In this document: one piece after another, positions 56,001 to 63,413 of the stretch
How positions within the stretch are numbered: the stretch's first letter is position 1
How the letters are laid out: the number at the start of each line of letters is the position of its first letter
DNA from: Chromatiaceae bacterium
GTDB lineage: Bacteria; Pseudomonadota; Gammaproteobacteria; Chromatiales; Chromatiaceae
NCBI GenBank assembly: GCA_025458165.1
Contig: JALOTB010000026.1
Location: 1 to 64,000, forward strand
Direction of reading: 5' to 3'
Length of the DNA: 64,000 nt
The notes under the pieces: model-generated
The model's input: only the letters and a program-made list of their open reading frames with translations
What the model was told of the DNA's origin: nothing
The model's database searches: none
Translations under genes and position numbers: made by a program

Positions 56001-58695
56001 GGCCCTCGCGGCGCAGACCGGGGAGGCATTGGGGACGGTCGACCTCGCCGACATCGGCGAAGGGCTGGCCGCGACCGAGGGCGAGGCCGAGGTCGAGGTC
56101 GAGGCGGTCACTGCTGAGGCCGAGCCGCGGGAGGCCGCGGAGGAAGCCCTCACGCCGATCGAGCCCGAAGGGCAACCCCTAGGGCCCGTGGCTGAGGCCG
56201 TGGCCCCCACGGAGACTGCGATCGAGCCCGAGGCGGAGCACGCGCCGACAGTCGAGGCCAAGCCCGCCTGGGCGGTGGCCGAGACGCCGTTGCTGGACGA
56301 GCCGCCCGGCGTGGTCGCCGCGCCGGCCGAGGCCCTACCCTTCTCCCTGGCCGCCCAGGCCCAAGACCTGGTGCCACTCCCGGCGGAGCCCGAGCTGCTC
56401 GGACTCTTCCTCGAAGACGCGCGCGACATCCTCGACAAGCTGGACCAGCGCCTGCGCGACCTGCAGCTCGCACCAACCGACGCGGCCCCGCTCGAGGCCC
56501 TGCAGCGTCTGCTGCATACCCTCAAGGGCAGCGCGCGCCTGGCCGGGCTCACGCCGATCGGCGACGTCAGCCACGCACTGGAGTCGCTGCTCACCGGCGT
56601 CGCCCACGGCGCCGCACCGGCCGACGAGCGCAGCCTGGAGCTCGCCCAGCAGACCCTGGACATCCTCTCCAGCCAGGTCGACGCCGTGGCCAAGGGCCTG
56701 CCGCTGCCCCACGCGCGCGACCTGGTGCAGACCCTCGCCCTGACCCTCGAAGAGGGACTGGCCGGGGCGCCCGCGCCGATCCCCGAGCCCCTGGCGGCAC
56801 CTCTGCGGCCCGCGGTGGAAGAGTCCGAGCCGCGCCCCGGTGGCAAGCCGGCGGCGGTGGCGCCGGCGGTCCCGCAGATCCGAGTGCGCGGGGACCTGCT
56901 CAACCGCCTCGTCAACGACGCGGGCGAGATCAGCATCTATCGCTCGCGTCTCGCCCAGCACAGCGGCGTACAAGGCTTCCGGCTCGGCGAGCTGGCGCAG
57001 ACGGTGGAACGCCTGCGCGAGCAGCTCCGTCATATGGAGATCGAGACCGAGGCGCAGATCCTGCATCGCTTCGAGCGCGACAGCGAGGCCCGCAGCCCCG
57101 ACCGCGCCGACTTCGACCCGCTGGAGCTCGACCGCTTTTCGACCCTGCAGCAGCTCTCGCGCAGCCTCGCCGAGACGGTCAACGACCTCGTCAGCCTGCG
57201 TGTCCTGCTCGCTGACCTGCAGAGCGAGTCCGACACCCTGCTGTTGCAGCAGGCGCGGATCATCGACGACCTCCAGGACGGCCTCTTGCGCACCCGCATG
57301 GTGCCCTTCAGCCAGATCGTCCCCCGCCTGCAACGCCTGGTCCGCCAGACCGCGCAGCAGGTCGGCAAGAAGGCACGGCTCGAGGTCTCCGGGGCCGAGG
57401 TCGAGCTCGACCGCGGTATCCAGGAGCGCATCCTCGCGCCCCTGGAGCACCTGCTGCGCAACGCCCTGGCCCACGGCATCGAGTCCCCCGAGCAGCGTGC
57501 CGCCACCGGCAAGCGGGCCGACGGGCGGGTCGTCCTCAGCCTCAGCCGCGAGGGCAACGACGTCGTGATCCGCGTCGACGACGACGGCGGCGGGCTCGAC
57601 CTGGCGGCCATCCGCCGACGCGCCGTGCAACGCGGTCTGCTGGTCGAGGGGGCCCCGATCAGCGACGACGAGCTGGCCCAGCTCGTGCTGGAGTCGGGCT
57701 TCTCCACCGTCGAGAAGGTCACCCAGATCGCCGGCCGCGGGGTCGGGCTGGACGTGGTCAACGCCGAGATCAAGCAGCTCTCGGGCAGCTTCAACCTGGA
57801 GTCGCGCCCGGGACAGGGAACCAGCTTCACCATCCGCCTGCCGCTGACCTTGGCGATCATCGAGGTCCTGCTGGTCGAGGTGGCGGGTGAGGTGGTCGCA
57901 GTCCCGCACACCACCATCGAGGCCGTCTCACGCATCTCCCGCGACGAGGTGGCGGCCTGCCACCGCGGCGAGGGAAAGGACTTCGGCTACGCGGGCGAGG
58001 ACTACCGCGTACTCTACCTCGGCAGCATGCTGCACCCCGCGGGGGCGCCGGAGCTGGGTGAGCGCCGCTGGCTACCCTTGCTGCTAGCCCGTGCCGGGGA
58101 CCAGCGCGTGGCCTTCCACGTCGACCAGCTCCGCGGCAGCCAGCGCATCGTGGTCAAGCCCTTGGGGCCGCAGTTGAGCGGCATCCGTTGGCTGAGCGGC
58201 GGGACCATCCTCCCCGACGGTCGGGTCGCGCTGATCCTCGACCCGATCACCCTGATCCGCTCGGGTGCCGTGCATGACTATGTCCCGCCGATGCGTAAGG
58301 TCGAGGGGGCGGGCGAGCGCAGCGTCTGCGTGATGGTCGTCGACGACTCGCTGACGGTACGCCGGGTGACCGGCCGCATGCTCCGCCGCCAGGACATGGA
58401 GGTGATCACCGCCCAGGACGGCATCGAGGCCCTGACGCTGCTCGAGGAGCGCGTCCCTGACGTGATCCTGCTCGACATCGAGATGCCGAGAATGGATGGC
58501 TACGAGCTCACCCGCCACATCCGTCGCTCATCGCGCTTCCGCGATATCCCGATCATCATGATCACCTCGCGGACCGGGGATAAGCACCGGCGGCTCGCCC
58601 TGGAGCTGGGCGTCGACCGCTACCTCGGCAAACCCTACCAGGAGGCGGAGCTCCTCGATGAGATCAGCTCGGTGCTGGTGGAGGGCTCGCTATGA
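53023..58695 (+). CDS. chpA: Hybrid chemosensory histidine kinase ChpA
   Basis: The 1,890-residue CheA-type kinase has an N-terminal FimL-like part, then Hpt domains with His648 (HTLKGSGRL), His838 (HTLTGSARM, where Thr replaces the usual Lys) and His1165 (HTLKGSARL). It continues with a dimerisation region, a HATPase domain near 1420-1600 (LLRNALAHGIESPEQ, DDDGGGLDLAAI, AGRGVGLDVV), a CheW-like domain (about 1605-1750) and a receiver domain with Asp1818 (LLDIEMPRMDGYELT). Acidic, Ala/Pro/Glu-rich linkers separate the Hpt domains. ChpA of Pseudomonas is longer with more Hpt-like units. It phosphorylates PilG and PilH. GTG 53023 or ATG 53050 is the start. Confidence 0.93.
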   Translation: MLSNARQRLMPDSSPVGGLHWVRSEILASLKRVRAWLEALVEGGAPSGDGREAVNALSEVRGVLAALQLTGPARLAEEMQALCERLDAGSVADTREAGEALMLALIQLPDHLDRLQAGHPDTPASLLGALNDLRSSRGLPPLSEAEVLLPASVLLDSELTPPEVRESLGRIAAKVRPHFHRSLLQWFRPESSRQGLISLGRLFHQTQRYAQEGVFHDLFSAAEAVVEGLLAGSIPTDSSSKAVIGRIDRVIKPLAEDPGAWPETQAQAILVDLLSLVARTDSESHLINELRERYGLARASGAVETAAAFGPGGEALAMLAAEARRELVPIKDVLDLYARGTREDPRQLGELGGKLRGLANTLAIAGMDELVAHLQRCGDDCMALAEQAVDANDERLPAAAEALVRVESALADLAVGGRPGGGEGGNRELLAATLKEAGIDLARAEQAIAELAAGPGNPRLLAEVPELFGRVAGALRILAETDAAAVLDAVVAQVRRRLLPGGRTPAARELELLANAISGVELYVEGLSEGERYRPNLIAEARAAIDELAGLPGGTLRTVELVPAVADEPSGSGLPSIEIAGLEAPLLATEGPHETIVANVVAPIDPEFLEIFLEEAAEVEQTIRDRFARWSRDPSDREALTELRRAFHTLKGSGRLVGAERVGELSRAVEALLNRVIDGTVEPSAQLIAYMAEAVAFTPEIIAAEANASPLDIDDKVERAEALALGQLPAGPVEAAREAPAGAKVIPWPVVPVLPEAGATDVVSEPAPEEGPEPVAEAEYDAAAAVEIAALADADEALLAIFRAEAADHLAVLKDFLAESERYPEGLVPADEVVRALHTLTGSARMTGVESSARVTWVLEHVFATYRERGTAADPIALDLLAQALVAVSERIHHLPGAGSEIATLQGLAEAASGHLAGLAEQTQAPAVAAELALPDSTGIEGPVGLDRRWEIIGEEIIGLAPPWASEEETVGGREEAIGPEAAVAAESVAESEALAAQTGEALGTVDLADIGEGLAATEGEAEVEVEAVTAEAEPREAAEEALTPIEPEGQPLGPVAEAVAPTETAIEPEAEHAPTVEAKPAWAVAETPLLDEPPGVVAAPAEALPFSLAAQAQDLVPLPAEPELLGLFLEDARDILDKLDQRLRDLQLAPTDAAPLEALQRLLHTLKGSARLAGLTPIGDVSHALESLLTGVAHGAAPADERSLELAQQTLDILSSQVDAVAKGLPLPHARDLVQTLALTLEEGLAGAPAPIPEPLAAPLRPAVEESEPRPGGKPAAVAPAVPQIRVRGDLLNRLVNDAGEISIYRSRLAQHSGVQGFRLGELAQTVERLREQLRHMEIETEAQILHRFERDSEARSPDRADFDPLELDRFSTLQQLSRSLAETVNDLVSLRVLLADLQSESDTLLLQQARIIDDLQDGLLRTRMVPFSQIVPRLQRLVRQTAQQVGKKARLEVSGAEVELDRGIQERILAPLEHLLRNALAHGIESPEQRAATGKRADGRVVLSLSREGNDVVIRVDDDGGGLDLAAIRRRAVQRGLLVEGAPISDDELAQLVLESGFSTVEKVTQIAGRGVGLDVVNAEIKQLSGSFNLESRPGQGTSFTIRLPLTLAIIEVLLVEVAGEVVAVPHTTIEAVSRISRDEVAACHRGEGKDFGYAGEDYRVLYLGSMLHPAGAPELGERRWLPLLLARAGDQRVAFHVDQLRGSQRIVVKPLGPQLSGIRWLSGGTILPDGRVALILDPITLIRSGAVHDYVPPMRKVEGAGERSVCVMVVDDSLTVRRVTGRMLRRQDMEVITAQDGIEALTLLEERVPDVILLDIEMPRMDGYELTRHIRRSSRFRDIPIIMITSRTGDKHRRLALELGVDRYLGKPYQEAELLDEISSVLVEGSL

Positions 58696-59165
58696 GACAC
58701 CTACAGATCGAGGCCGACGCCCTGCGCGGGGTGGTGCTGCCTGTGGGGCCCAGCGATGTCCTGCTGCCGAACGCGGCGGTCGCCGAGGTCCTGGCCTACC
58801 AGGAGCCGGCGCCGCTGTCCGATGCCCCGCCCTGGCTGCTCGGGACCCTGGAGTGGCGCGAGCGCGAGATCCCCGTGGTGTCGCTCGCCGAGGCGGCCGA
58901 TCCACCCGAGCCCGCCGAGCCCGGACGGCGCGCGCGCCTGGCGGTCTGCTTCACGCCGGACGGCAACCCCGAGCTGCCCTACTTGGGGCTCCTATGCGTC
59001 GCCCCGCCGCGCCTCGCCCGCTTCCTGCCCGAGGCCCTGGAGCCCGCCGAGGAGCCGCCGGCCAATCCCTTCGTGCTCCATGCGCTCACCTTCGCCGAGC
59101 GGCCGGCCTGGATCCCGGACCTCGACGCGATCGAGCGCGCCCTGCTCGACGCCCTGCCGCGCTGA
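58692..59165 (+). CDS. chpC: CheW-like protein ChpC
   Basis: The 157-residue CheW-domain protein (VVLPVGPSDVLLPNAAVAEV, WLLGTLEWREREIPVVSL) starts inside the stop codon of chpA (ATGA overlap), so it is translationally coupled. In Pseudomonas chpC follows chpA-chpB and links extra receptors to the kinase. Here chpB is absent between them. The C-terminal part (about residues 105-157) is unusually divergent. Confidence 0.85.
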   Translation: MRHLQIEADALRGVVLPVGPSDVLLPNAAVAEVLAYQEPAPLSDAPPWLLGTLEWREREIPVVSLAEAADPPEPAEPGRRARLAVCFTPDGNPELPYLGLLCVAPPRLARFLPEALEPAEEPPANPFVLHALTFAERPAWIPDLDAIERALLDALPR

Positions 59166-59176
59166 GCTCGCGCGGC

Positions 59177-59905
59177 TCAGCGCCCGAGGTCACCCCATAG
59201 GGCCTGAATCACCGCCAGGGCCGCGAGCGGGGCGGTCTCGGTACGCAGGATGCGGGGTCCGAGCCTGACCCCGAGGAACCCGGCCGCCGTCGCCGCCGCC
59301 CGCTCGGCGTCGCTGAGCCCGCCCTCGGGCCCGACGAGCAGGCTAACCGCTCCCGTCGGCGGCGGGGTGGCGGTCAGCGGCTGGGCGCCATGCGGGTCGA
59401 GCAGCAGAGGGCTCTTATGCGGCCCCGCGAGCCAATCGCCGAGCCCGGCCGCTGGGTCAAGCACGGGGAGACGCCGCCGCCCGCTCTGCTCGCAGGCCGC
59501 AACGATCAGGCCCCACCAGTGGCGGCCGCGGCGCTCGCGGCGCTCGCCCTCCAGACGCACCACCGTGCGCTCGGTGACCAGCGGGGTGACGCGGGTCACA
59601 CCGAGCTCGACCGCCTTTTGCAGCGCGAAGTCCATCCGCTCGCCCTTGGAGATCCCGAGCCCGAGGTGCAGCGCAAGCGGCGGCGCCTCTTCGGGAGGAC
59701 CGGGGACGTCGATGCGCACCCGCGTCCCGCTGCGTCCCGTGTTCAGTAGCCGAGCCGGATAGTCGTAACCGTCACCGTTGAACAGGACGAGCGGGTCGCC
59801 GGCGCGCAGTCGGAGCACCTGAACCAGGTGGAACGACGCCTGTTCCGACAGGTCGAGCTCGCTCGGCGCGAGCGGCCGATCGACGTAGACCCTGGGCGTG
59901 CGCAT
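59177..59905 (-). CDS. rsmE: 16S rRNA (uracil(1498)-N(3))-methyltransferase
   Basis: The 242-residue SPOUT-class enzyme starts MRTPRVYVDRPLA (ATG 59905) and has HLVQVLRLRAGDPLVLFNGD, ISKGERMDFALQKAVELGV, SLLVGPEGGLSDAE (SAM-knot loop) and LRTETAPLAALAVIQ. It methylates U1498 of 16S rRNA. The start shares one base with the bioA stop. In Pseudomonas rsmE and bioA also follow the chp genes. Confidence 0.96.
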   Translation of the reverse strand: MRTPRVYVDRPLAPSELDLSEQASFHLVQVLRLRAGDPLVLFNGDGYDYPARLLNTGRSGTRVRIDVPGPPEEAPPLALHLGLGISKGERMDFALQKAVELGVTRVTPLVTERTVVRLEGERRERRGRHWWGLIVAACEQSGRRRLPVLDPAAGLGDWLAGPHKSPLLLDPHGAQPLTATPPPTGAVSLLVGPEGGLSDAERAAATAAGFLGVRLGPRILRTETAPLAALAVIQALWGDLGR

Positions 59906-61263
59906 CAGCCCGCCGTGGCGAGGTCGATGCATTCGGCGGCCACCCGAGCCAGCCAGCGCAGCTCCTCGGGCGTGATCACGTAGGGCGGCATGAAATAGAT
60001 GACGCTCCCCAGGGGACGCAGCAGCGCGCCGCGTGCGAGCGCCGCCCGATACACCGCGAGCCCGCGCCGCTCCTGCCAGGGGTAGGGCTCGCGCCTCACC
60101 CTGTCGCGCACCAGCTCGATGGCCAGGATCATCCCGGTCTGCCGCACCTCGGCGACGTGCGGGTGGTCGGCCAGCGGCGCGGCGGCCTCCGCCATCACGG
60201 CGGCGAACCGCCGGTTGGCCGCGATCACCTGGTCGCTCTCGAAGATGTCGAGCGTCGCCAGCGCCGCGCGGCAGGCGAGCGGGTTGCCGGTGTAGCTGTG
60301 CGAGTGGAGAAAGGCGGTGAGCCGCTGGTAGTCGTCGTAGAAGGCCGCGTAGATCGAGGCGTGGGTGAGGACCGCCGAGAGCGGCAGGTAGCCACCGGTC
60401 AGGCCCTTGCTGAGGCAGAGAAAGTCCGGCGAGACCCCCGCCTGCTCGCAGGCGAAGAGCGTCCCGGTGCGACCGAACCCGACTGCGATCTCGTCGGCGA
60501 TGAGATGCACGCCGTGACGGTCGCAGGCCTCACGCAGCAGTTGCAGGTACACCGGGTGATACATGCGCATCGACCCCGCGCACTGCACCAGCGGCTCGAC
60601 GATGACGGCGCAGATCTGATCCGCCTGCTCGGCAAGGATGCGCTCCAGGTCGGCAAAGCGTCGGCGCGAGTAGCCCTCCCAGTCCTCGCCCGGCTCGCGG
60701 TGGAAGCAGTCGGGCGAAGGGGCGGTGATCACCTCCATCAGGAGCGGTCGGTAGGTCTCCTTGTAGAGCGCCACGTTCCCGACCGCCAGCGCACCCAGGG
60801 TTTCCCCGTGGTAGCTATTGGCGAGAGTGACGAAACGCGTCTTCTGGGGGCGACCGAGGTTGCGCCAGGCGTGGTAGCTCATCTTGAGCGCCACCTCGAC
60901 CGCCGAGGAGCCGTTGTCGGCGTAGAACACCCGATCAAGCCCCGGGGGGGCGAGCCCGACCAGCCGCTCGGCGAGCTGAACGGCCGGCTCGTGGGTGAAG
61001 CCTGCGAGTAGGACGTGCTCCAACTGCTCGACCTGGTCACGCACCGCCGCCGTGATGCGCGGATTGGCGTGGCCGAAGAGGTTGACCCACCAGGAGCTGA
61101 TCGCGTCCAGGTAGCGGTTGCCGTCGAAGTCCTCCAGCCAGATGCCCTCGCCCCGCCGGATCGGGATCATCGGCAGGGTCTCGTGGTCCTTCATCTGGGT
61201 GCAGGGGTGCCAGAGGACCGCGAGATCCCGGGCAGCGAGGCTGGCGTTATCGAGCTTAGTCAT
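59905..61263 (-). CDS. bioA: Adenosylmethionine-8-amino-7-oxononanoate aminotransferase
   Basis: This PLP-dependent class III aminotransferase of biotin synthesis (452 residues) has DLAVLWHPCTQMKDHE at its N-terminus, DAISSWWVNLFGHANP, VFYADNGSSAVEVALKM, NSYHGETLGALAVGNV, LIADEIAVGFGRTGTLFACE, LSKGLTGGYLPLSAVL (PLP Lys) and SYTGNPLACRAAL. ATG 61263 is chosen; upstream in-frame sequence comes from the GCAATCC repeat and is not expected to be translated. Confidence 0.96.
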   Translation of the reverse strand: MTKLDNASLAARDLAVLWHPCTQMKDHETLPMIPIRRGEGIWLEDFDGNRYLDAISSWWVNLFGHANPRITAAVRDQVEQLEHVLLAGFTHEPAVQLAERLVGLAPPGLDRVFYADNGSSAVEVALKMSYHAWRNLGRPQKTRFVTLANSYHGETLGALAVGNVALYKETYRPLLMEVITAPSPDCFHREPGEDWEGYSRRRFADLERILAEQADQICAVIVEPLVQCAGSMRMYHPVYLQLLREACDRHGVHLIADEIAVGFGRTGTLFACEQAGVSPDFLCLSKGLTGGYLPLSAVLTHASIYAAFYDDYQRLTAFLHSHSYTGNPLACRAALATLDIFESDQVIAANRRFAAVMAEAAAPLADHPHVAEVRQTGMILAIELVRDRVRREPYPWQERRGLAVYRAALARGALLRPLGSVIYFMPPYVITPEELRWLARVAAECIDLATAG

Positions 61264-61340
61264 GAGTGGATCGAGTGCTGATCTGGTTGTTGCCCGATGC
61301 CAGCTCGGCTCCCGCCGCCCCGACGGCGCACCCCGAACCC

Positions 61341-61369
61341 CGCAATCCGCAATCCGCAATCCGCAATCC
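61341..61369 (-). repeat. GCAATCC (GGATTGC) heptamer tandem repeat
   Basis: Four exact copies of CGCAATC follow each other (61341, 61348, 61355, 61362) between bioA and the DUF423 gene. The reverse complement is the unit found at 24470-24489. Confidence 0.75.
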
Positions 61370-61381
61370 CAGGATCTTCCG

Positions 61382-61771
61382 TCAGTCCCGCCGTGCTCCG
61401 AAGGCCCGCCAGACCCCGATCGCGAGCAGCGCCCAGCCGGCGATCAAGGTGAGACCGCCGAACGGGGTGACCCCGCCCCACCAACGCTCGCCGCTGAGGA
61501 CGAGGACGAAGAGGCTCCCGCTGAAGACCAGCGCCCCGGCGGCCAGGCAGACGGCGGCGAGCACGAGCAGACGGGCGTCCGGACGCAGCGCCAGCAGCGC
61601 GCCGACGGCCAGGAGTGCGAGGGCATGGAGCCCGAGGTAGTCCGCCCCGGTTGACCAGGTCGCCAGGCGCTCCGCCGGCACCCGCACCGCCAGTCCGTGG
61701 GCCCCAAAGGCGCCGAGCGCGACCGCCAGCAGGCCGTAGATCGCCCCCAACGTGAGCGCCAGGCGGGTCAA
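61382..61771 (-). CDS. DUF423 membrane protein
   Basis: The 129-residue protein has four hydrophobic segments and the DUF423 pattern: LGAIYGLLAVALGAFGAHGL at the start, YLGLHALALLAVG, FSGSLFVLVLSGERWWGGVT and PFGGLTLIAGWALLA. Function of this YgdD-like family is unknown. Its ATG overlaps the stop of the thioredoxin/HEAT gene by 4 nt. Confidence 0.93.
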   Translation of the reverse strand: MTRLALTLGAIYGLLAVALGAFGAHGLAVRVPAERLATWSTGADYLGLHALALLAVGALLALRPDARLLVLAAVCLAAGALVFSGSLFVLVLSGERWWGGVTPFGGLTLIAGWALLAIGVWRAFGARRD

Positions 61772-62430
61772 GGTGCCTCCCCGCGGCCGGCGCCCAGCAA
61801 GGCGAGGGTCTCCGCCGCGATCTCGCGGACGTCCGCTTGCTCGTCGTCGAGCAGTCGCCGCACGGCTGGGATGGCCTGGGCGTCACCGGTGAGGCCGAGG
61901 AAGTGGCAGGCATCGCCCCGCGTCTGCGCCGATGCGCTGAGCGTGAGCTGCTCGAGCTCGGGCACGACCGCCGCGAGCACCGAGGTATCGGCCAGCTCCT
62001 CCACCACCGCGCTCACCCCGATGCGGACATCCAGCGGGGTCGACTCGTCCTGTAGCAGGCTCAGGAGATCGCGCAGACGCCCCGGGACATCCTCGACCTG
62101 CCGAATCACCGCATCGAGCCGGCGGCCCTCGATCAGGTGGGTGAAATAGGACGCCCAGCCCGTGCCACTGGCGGCGTGCTCCACCCACTCCGCGAGCTCG
62201 GCCGGCGAGAGGGCACCGATCAGCTCGAAGGGACCAATGCGCAACCAGGGCACGGACCTTACCCCATGCGCCGAGGCCAGCTCGGGCTCGGCGGTCACAT
62301 TGACCGCCTCCAGTCGGGCGAGCCGACCCGCCTTGAGCAGTCGCCCGAGCCCGTCGAGCACGACCGGGCAGTGCCCACAGCCGGGGGCGACGAAGAGGAG
62401 GGCGCTCGGCAGTGGCTCGTGGGGCATCAT
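61768..62430 (-). CDS. Thioredoxin-fold/HEAT-repeat fusion protein
   Basis: The 220-residue protein has a thioredoxin-like N-terminal half with a CGHC redox motif (LLFVAPGCGHCPVVLDGL), a cis-Pro region (VRSVPWLRIGPFEL) and a C-terminal half of HEAT-like helices (LDVRIGVSAVVEELADTSVL, RGDACHFLGLTGDAQAIPAV, RRLLDDEQADVREIAAETL). It may be a thiol oxidoreductase with a protein-binding module. Similar fusions are known in sulfur- and photosynthetic bacteria, but the partner is unknown. Start at ATG 62430 or 62427. Confidence 0.8.
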   Translation of the reverse strand: MMPHEPLPSALLFVAPGCGHCPVVLDGLGRLLKAGRLARLEAVNVTAEPELASAHGVRSVPWLRIGPFELIGALSPAELAEWVEHAASGTGWASYFTHLIEGRRLDAVIRQVEDVPGRLRDLLSLLQDESTPLDVRIGVSAVVEELADTSVLAAVVPELEQLTLSASAQTRGDACHFLGLTGDAQAIPAVRRLLDDEQADVREIAAETLALLGAGRGEAP

Positions 62431-62636
62431 GGCGGCACTGGGGGTATAAACCGAATTGGGGGCTGTGCGACGTCGGCGCCTGGTGGTCGACGCCGTCCGG
62501 CTTTGGCGCGGCCCGCCCGCACGCTACCTTAGCGACTGACCTGGCGGATGCAAAGCCCGTCGGGGGCCGCCAACCCCACTAAGACCATCAGAATTGTCTA
62601 ATAAGCCGGTTTTATGATGTCACCCCAAAAACTGTT

Positions 62637-62666
62637 TTGACACCCTCACTTGCCGATCACTATCTT
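62637..62666 (+). promoter_or_regulatory. Candidate sigma-70 promoter of aprBA
   Basis: TTGACA (62637-62642) and TATCTT (62661-62666) are 18 nt apart, in the AT-richer part of the gap before aprB. The predicted leader would be about 215 nt long. The aprB ribosome binding site is AGGAG (62875-62879), 10 nt before the ATG. Confidence 0.5.
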
Positions 62667-62889
62667 TCACTGCTCGCGCAACCGGCCACCGGGATGGTGA
62701 TCAGGTCCTGCCCTGGATCGACCCCTTCCCCCTCATCAAGAACCCAGGAGCCAGCCGGCCGGGCGTTGCCTCAGGGACGACGGAGCTCGAGAGTTTCGGC
62801 GGACTCGCGTCCACTGGAAGCCACAGGTCGCCGGAGATCGTTCAGCACGGCGGCATCCACCGCAGTGAACCGTTAGGAGATAGTGCACC

Positions 62890-63360
62890 ATGCCAACCTT
62901 TGTGCGTACTGATAAGTGCGATGGCTGCAAGGGCCAGGATAAGACCGCTTGCATGTACATCTGCCCCCACGACCTCATGAAGCTCGACCAGGACGGCTCC
63001 GAGACCGGCCACGCCATGAAGTCCTACAACCAGGAGCCCGAGCAGTGCTGGGAGTGCTACTCCTGCGTGAAGATCTGCCCGCAGCAGGCGATCGAGGCCC
63101 GTCACTACGCCGACGTCGTCCCGATGGGCGCCTCCGTGCAGCCCCTGCGCGGCACCGACTCGATCATGTGGACCATCAAGTTCCGTAACGGGACGATGAA
63201 GCGCTTCAAGTTCCCGATCCGCACCACCCCCGAGGGGTCGATCGATCCGTACGGCAACAAGCCCGCGGCGAACATCGCCAACATCGAGAAGGCCGGCTAC
63301 TTCACGACGGGCACCGACGGTCTGCACGCGGCCGACGCCAGCCAGCTCATCCGCAAGTAA
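62890..63360 (+). CDS. aprB: Adenylylsulfate reductase, beta subunit
   Basis: The 156-residue iron-sulfur subunit has two [4Fe-4S] sites, with Cys10, 13, 21, 25 (CDGCKGQDKTACMYICPHD) and Cys53, 56, 59, 63 (CWECYSCVKICPQQA). It passes electrons between the flavin subunit AprA and the membrane partner in the reversible conversion of APS to sulfite and AMP. In purple sulfur bacteria the enzyme oxidises sulfite. Length and motifs are those of AprB. No aprM or qmo gene is immediately upstream. Confidence 0.97.
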   Translation: MPTFVRTDKCDGCKGQDKTACMYICPHDLMKLDQDGSETGHAMKSYNQEPEQCWECYSCVKICPQQAIEARHYADVVPMGASVQPLRGTDSIMWTIKFRNGTMKRFKFPIRTTPEGSIDPYGNKPAANIANIEKAGYFTTGTDGLHAADASQLIRK

Positions 63361-63413
63361 GCGCCGCGCCCTTCTGCGCGAATCGAACCGTTTGATTATT
63401 CGAGGTATACGAA

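Noticed and set aside
56050..56330. Apparent repeats in chpA
   Set aside because: They reflect Glu/Val/Ala-rich codon bias of a disordered linker, not exact repeats.
55701..57909. Long minus-strand frames opposite chpA
   Set aside because: Shadow frames created by the repeated Glu/Ala/Pro codons of the kinase linkers and the conserved kinase core; no domain is seen.
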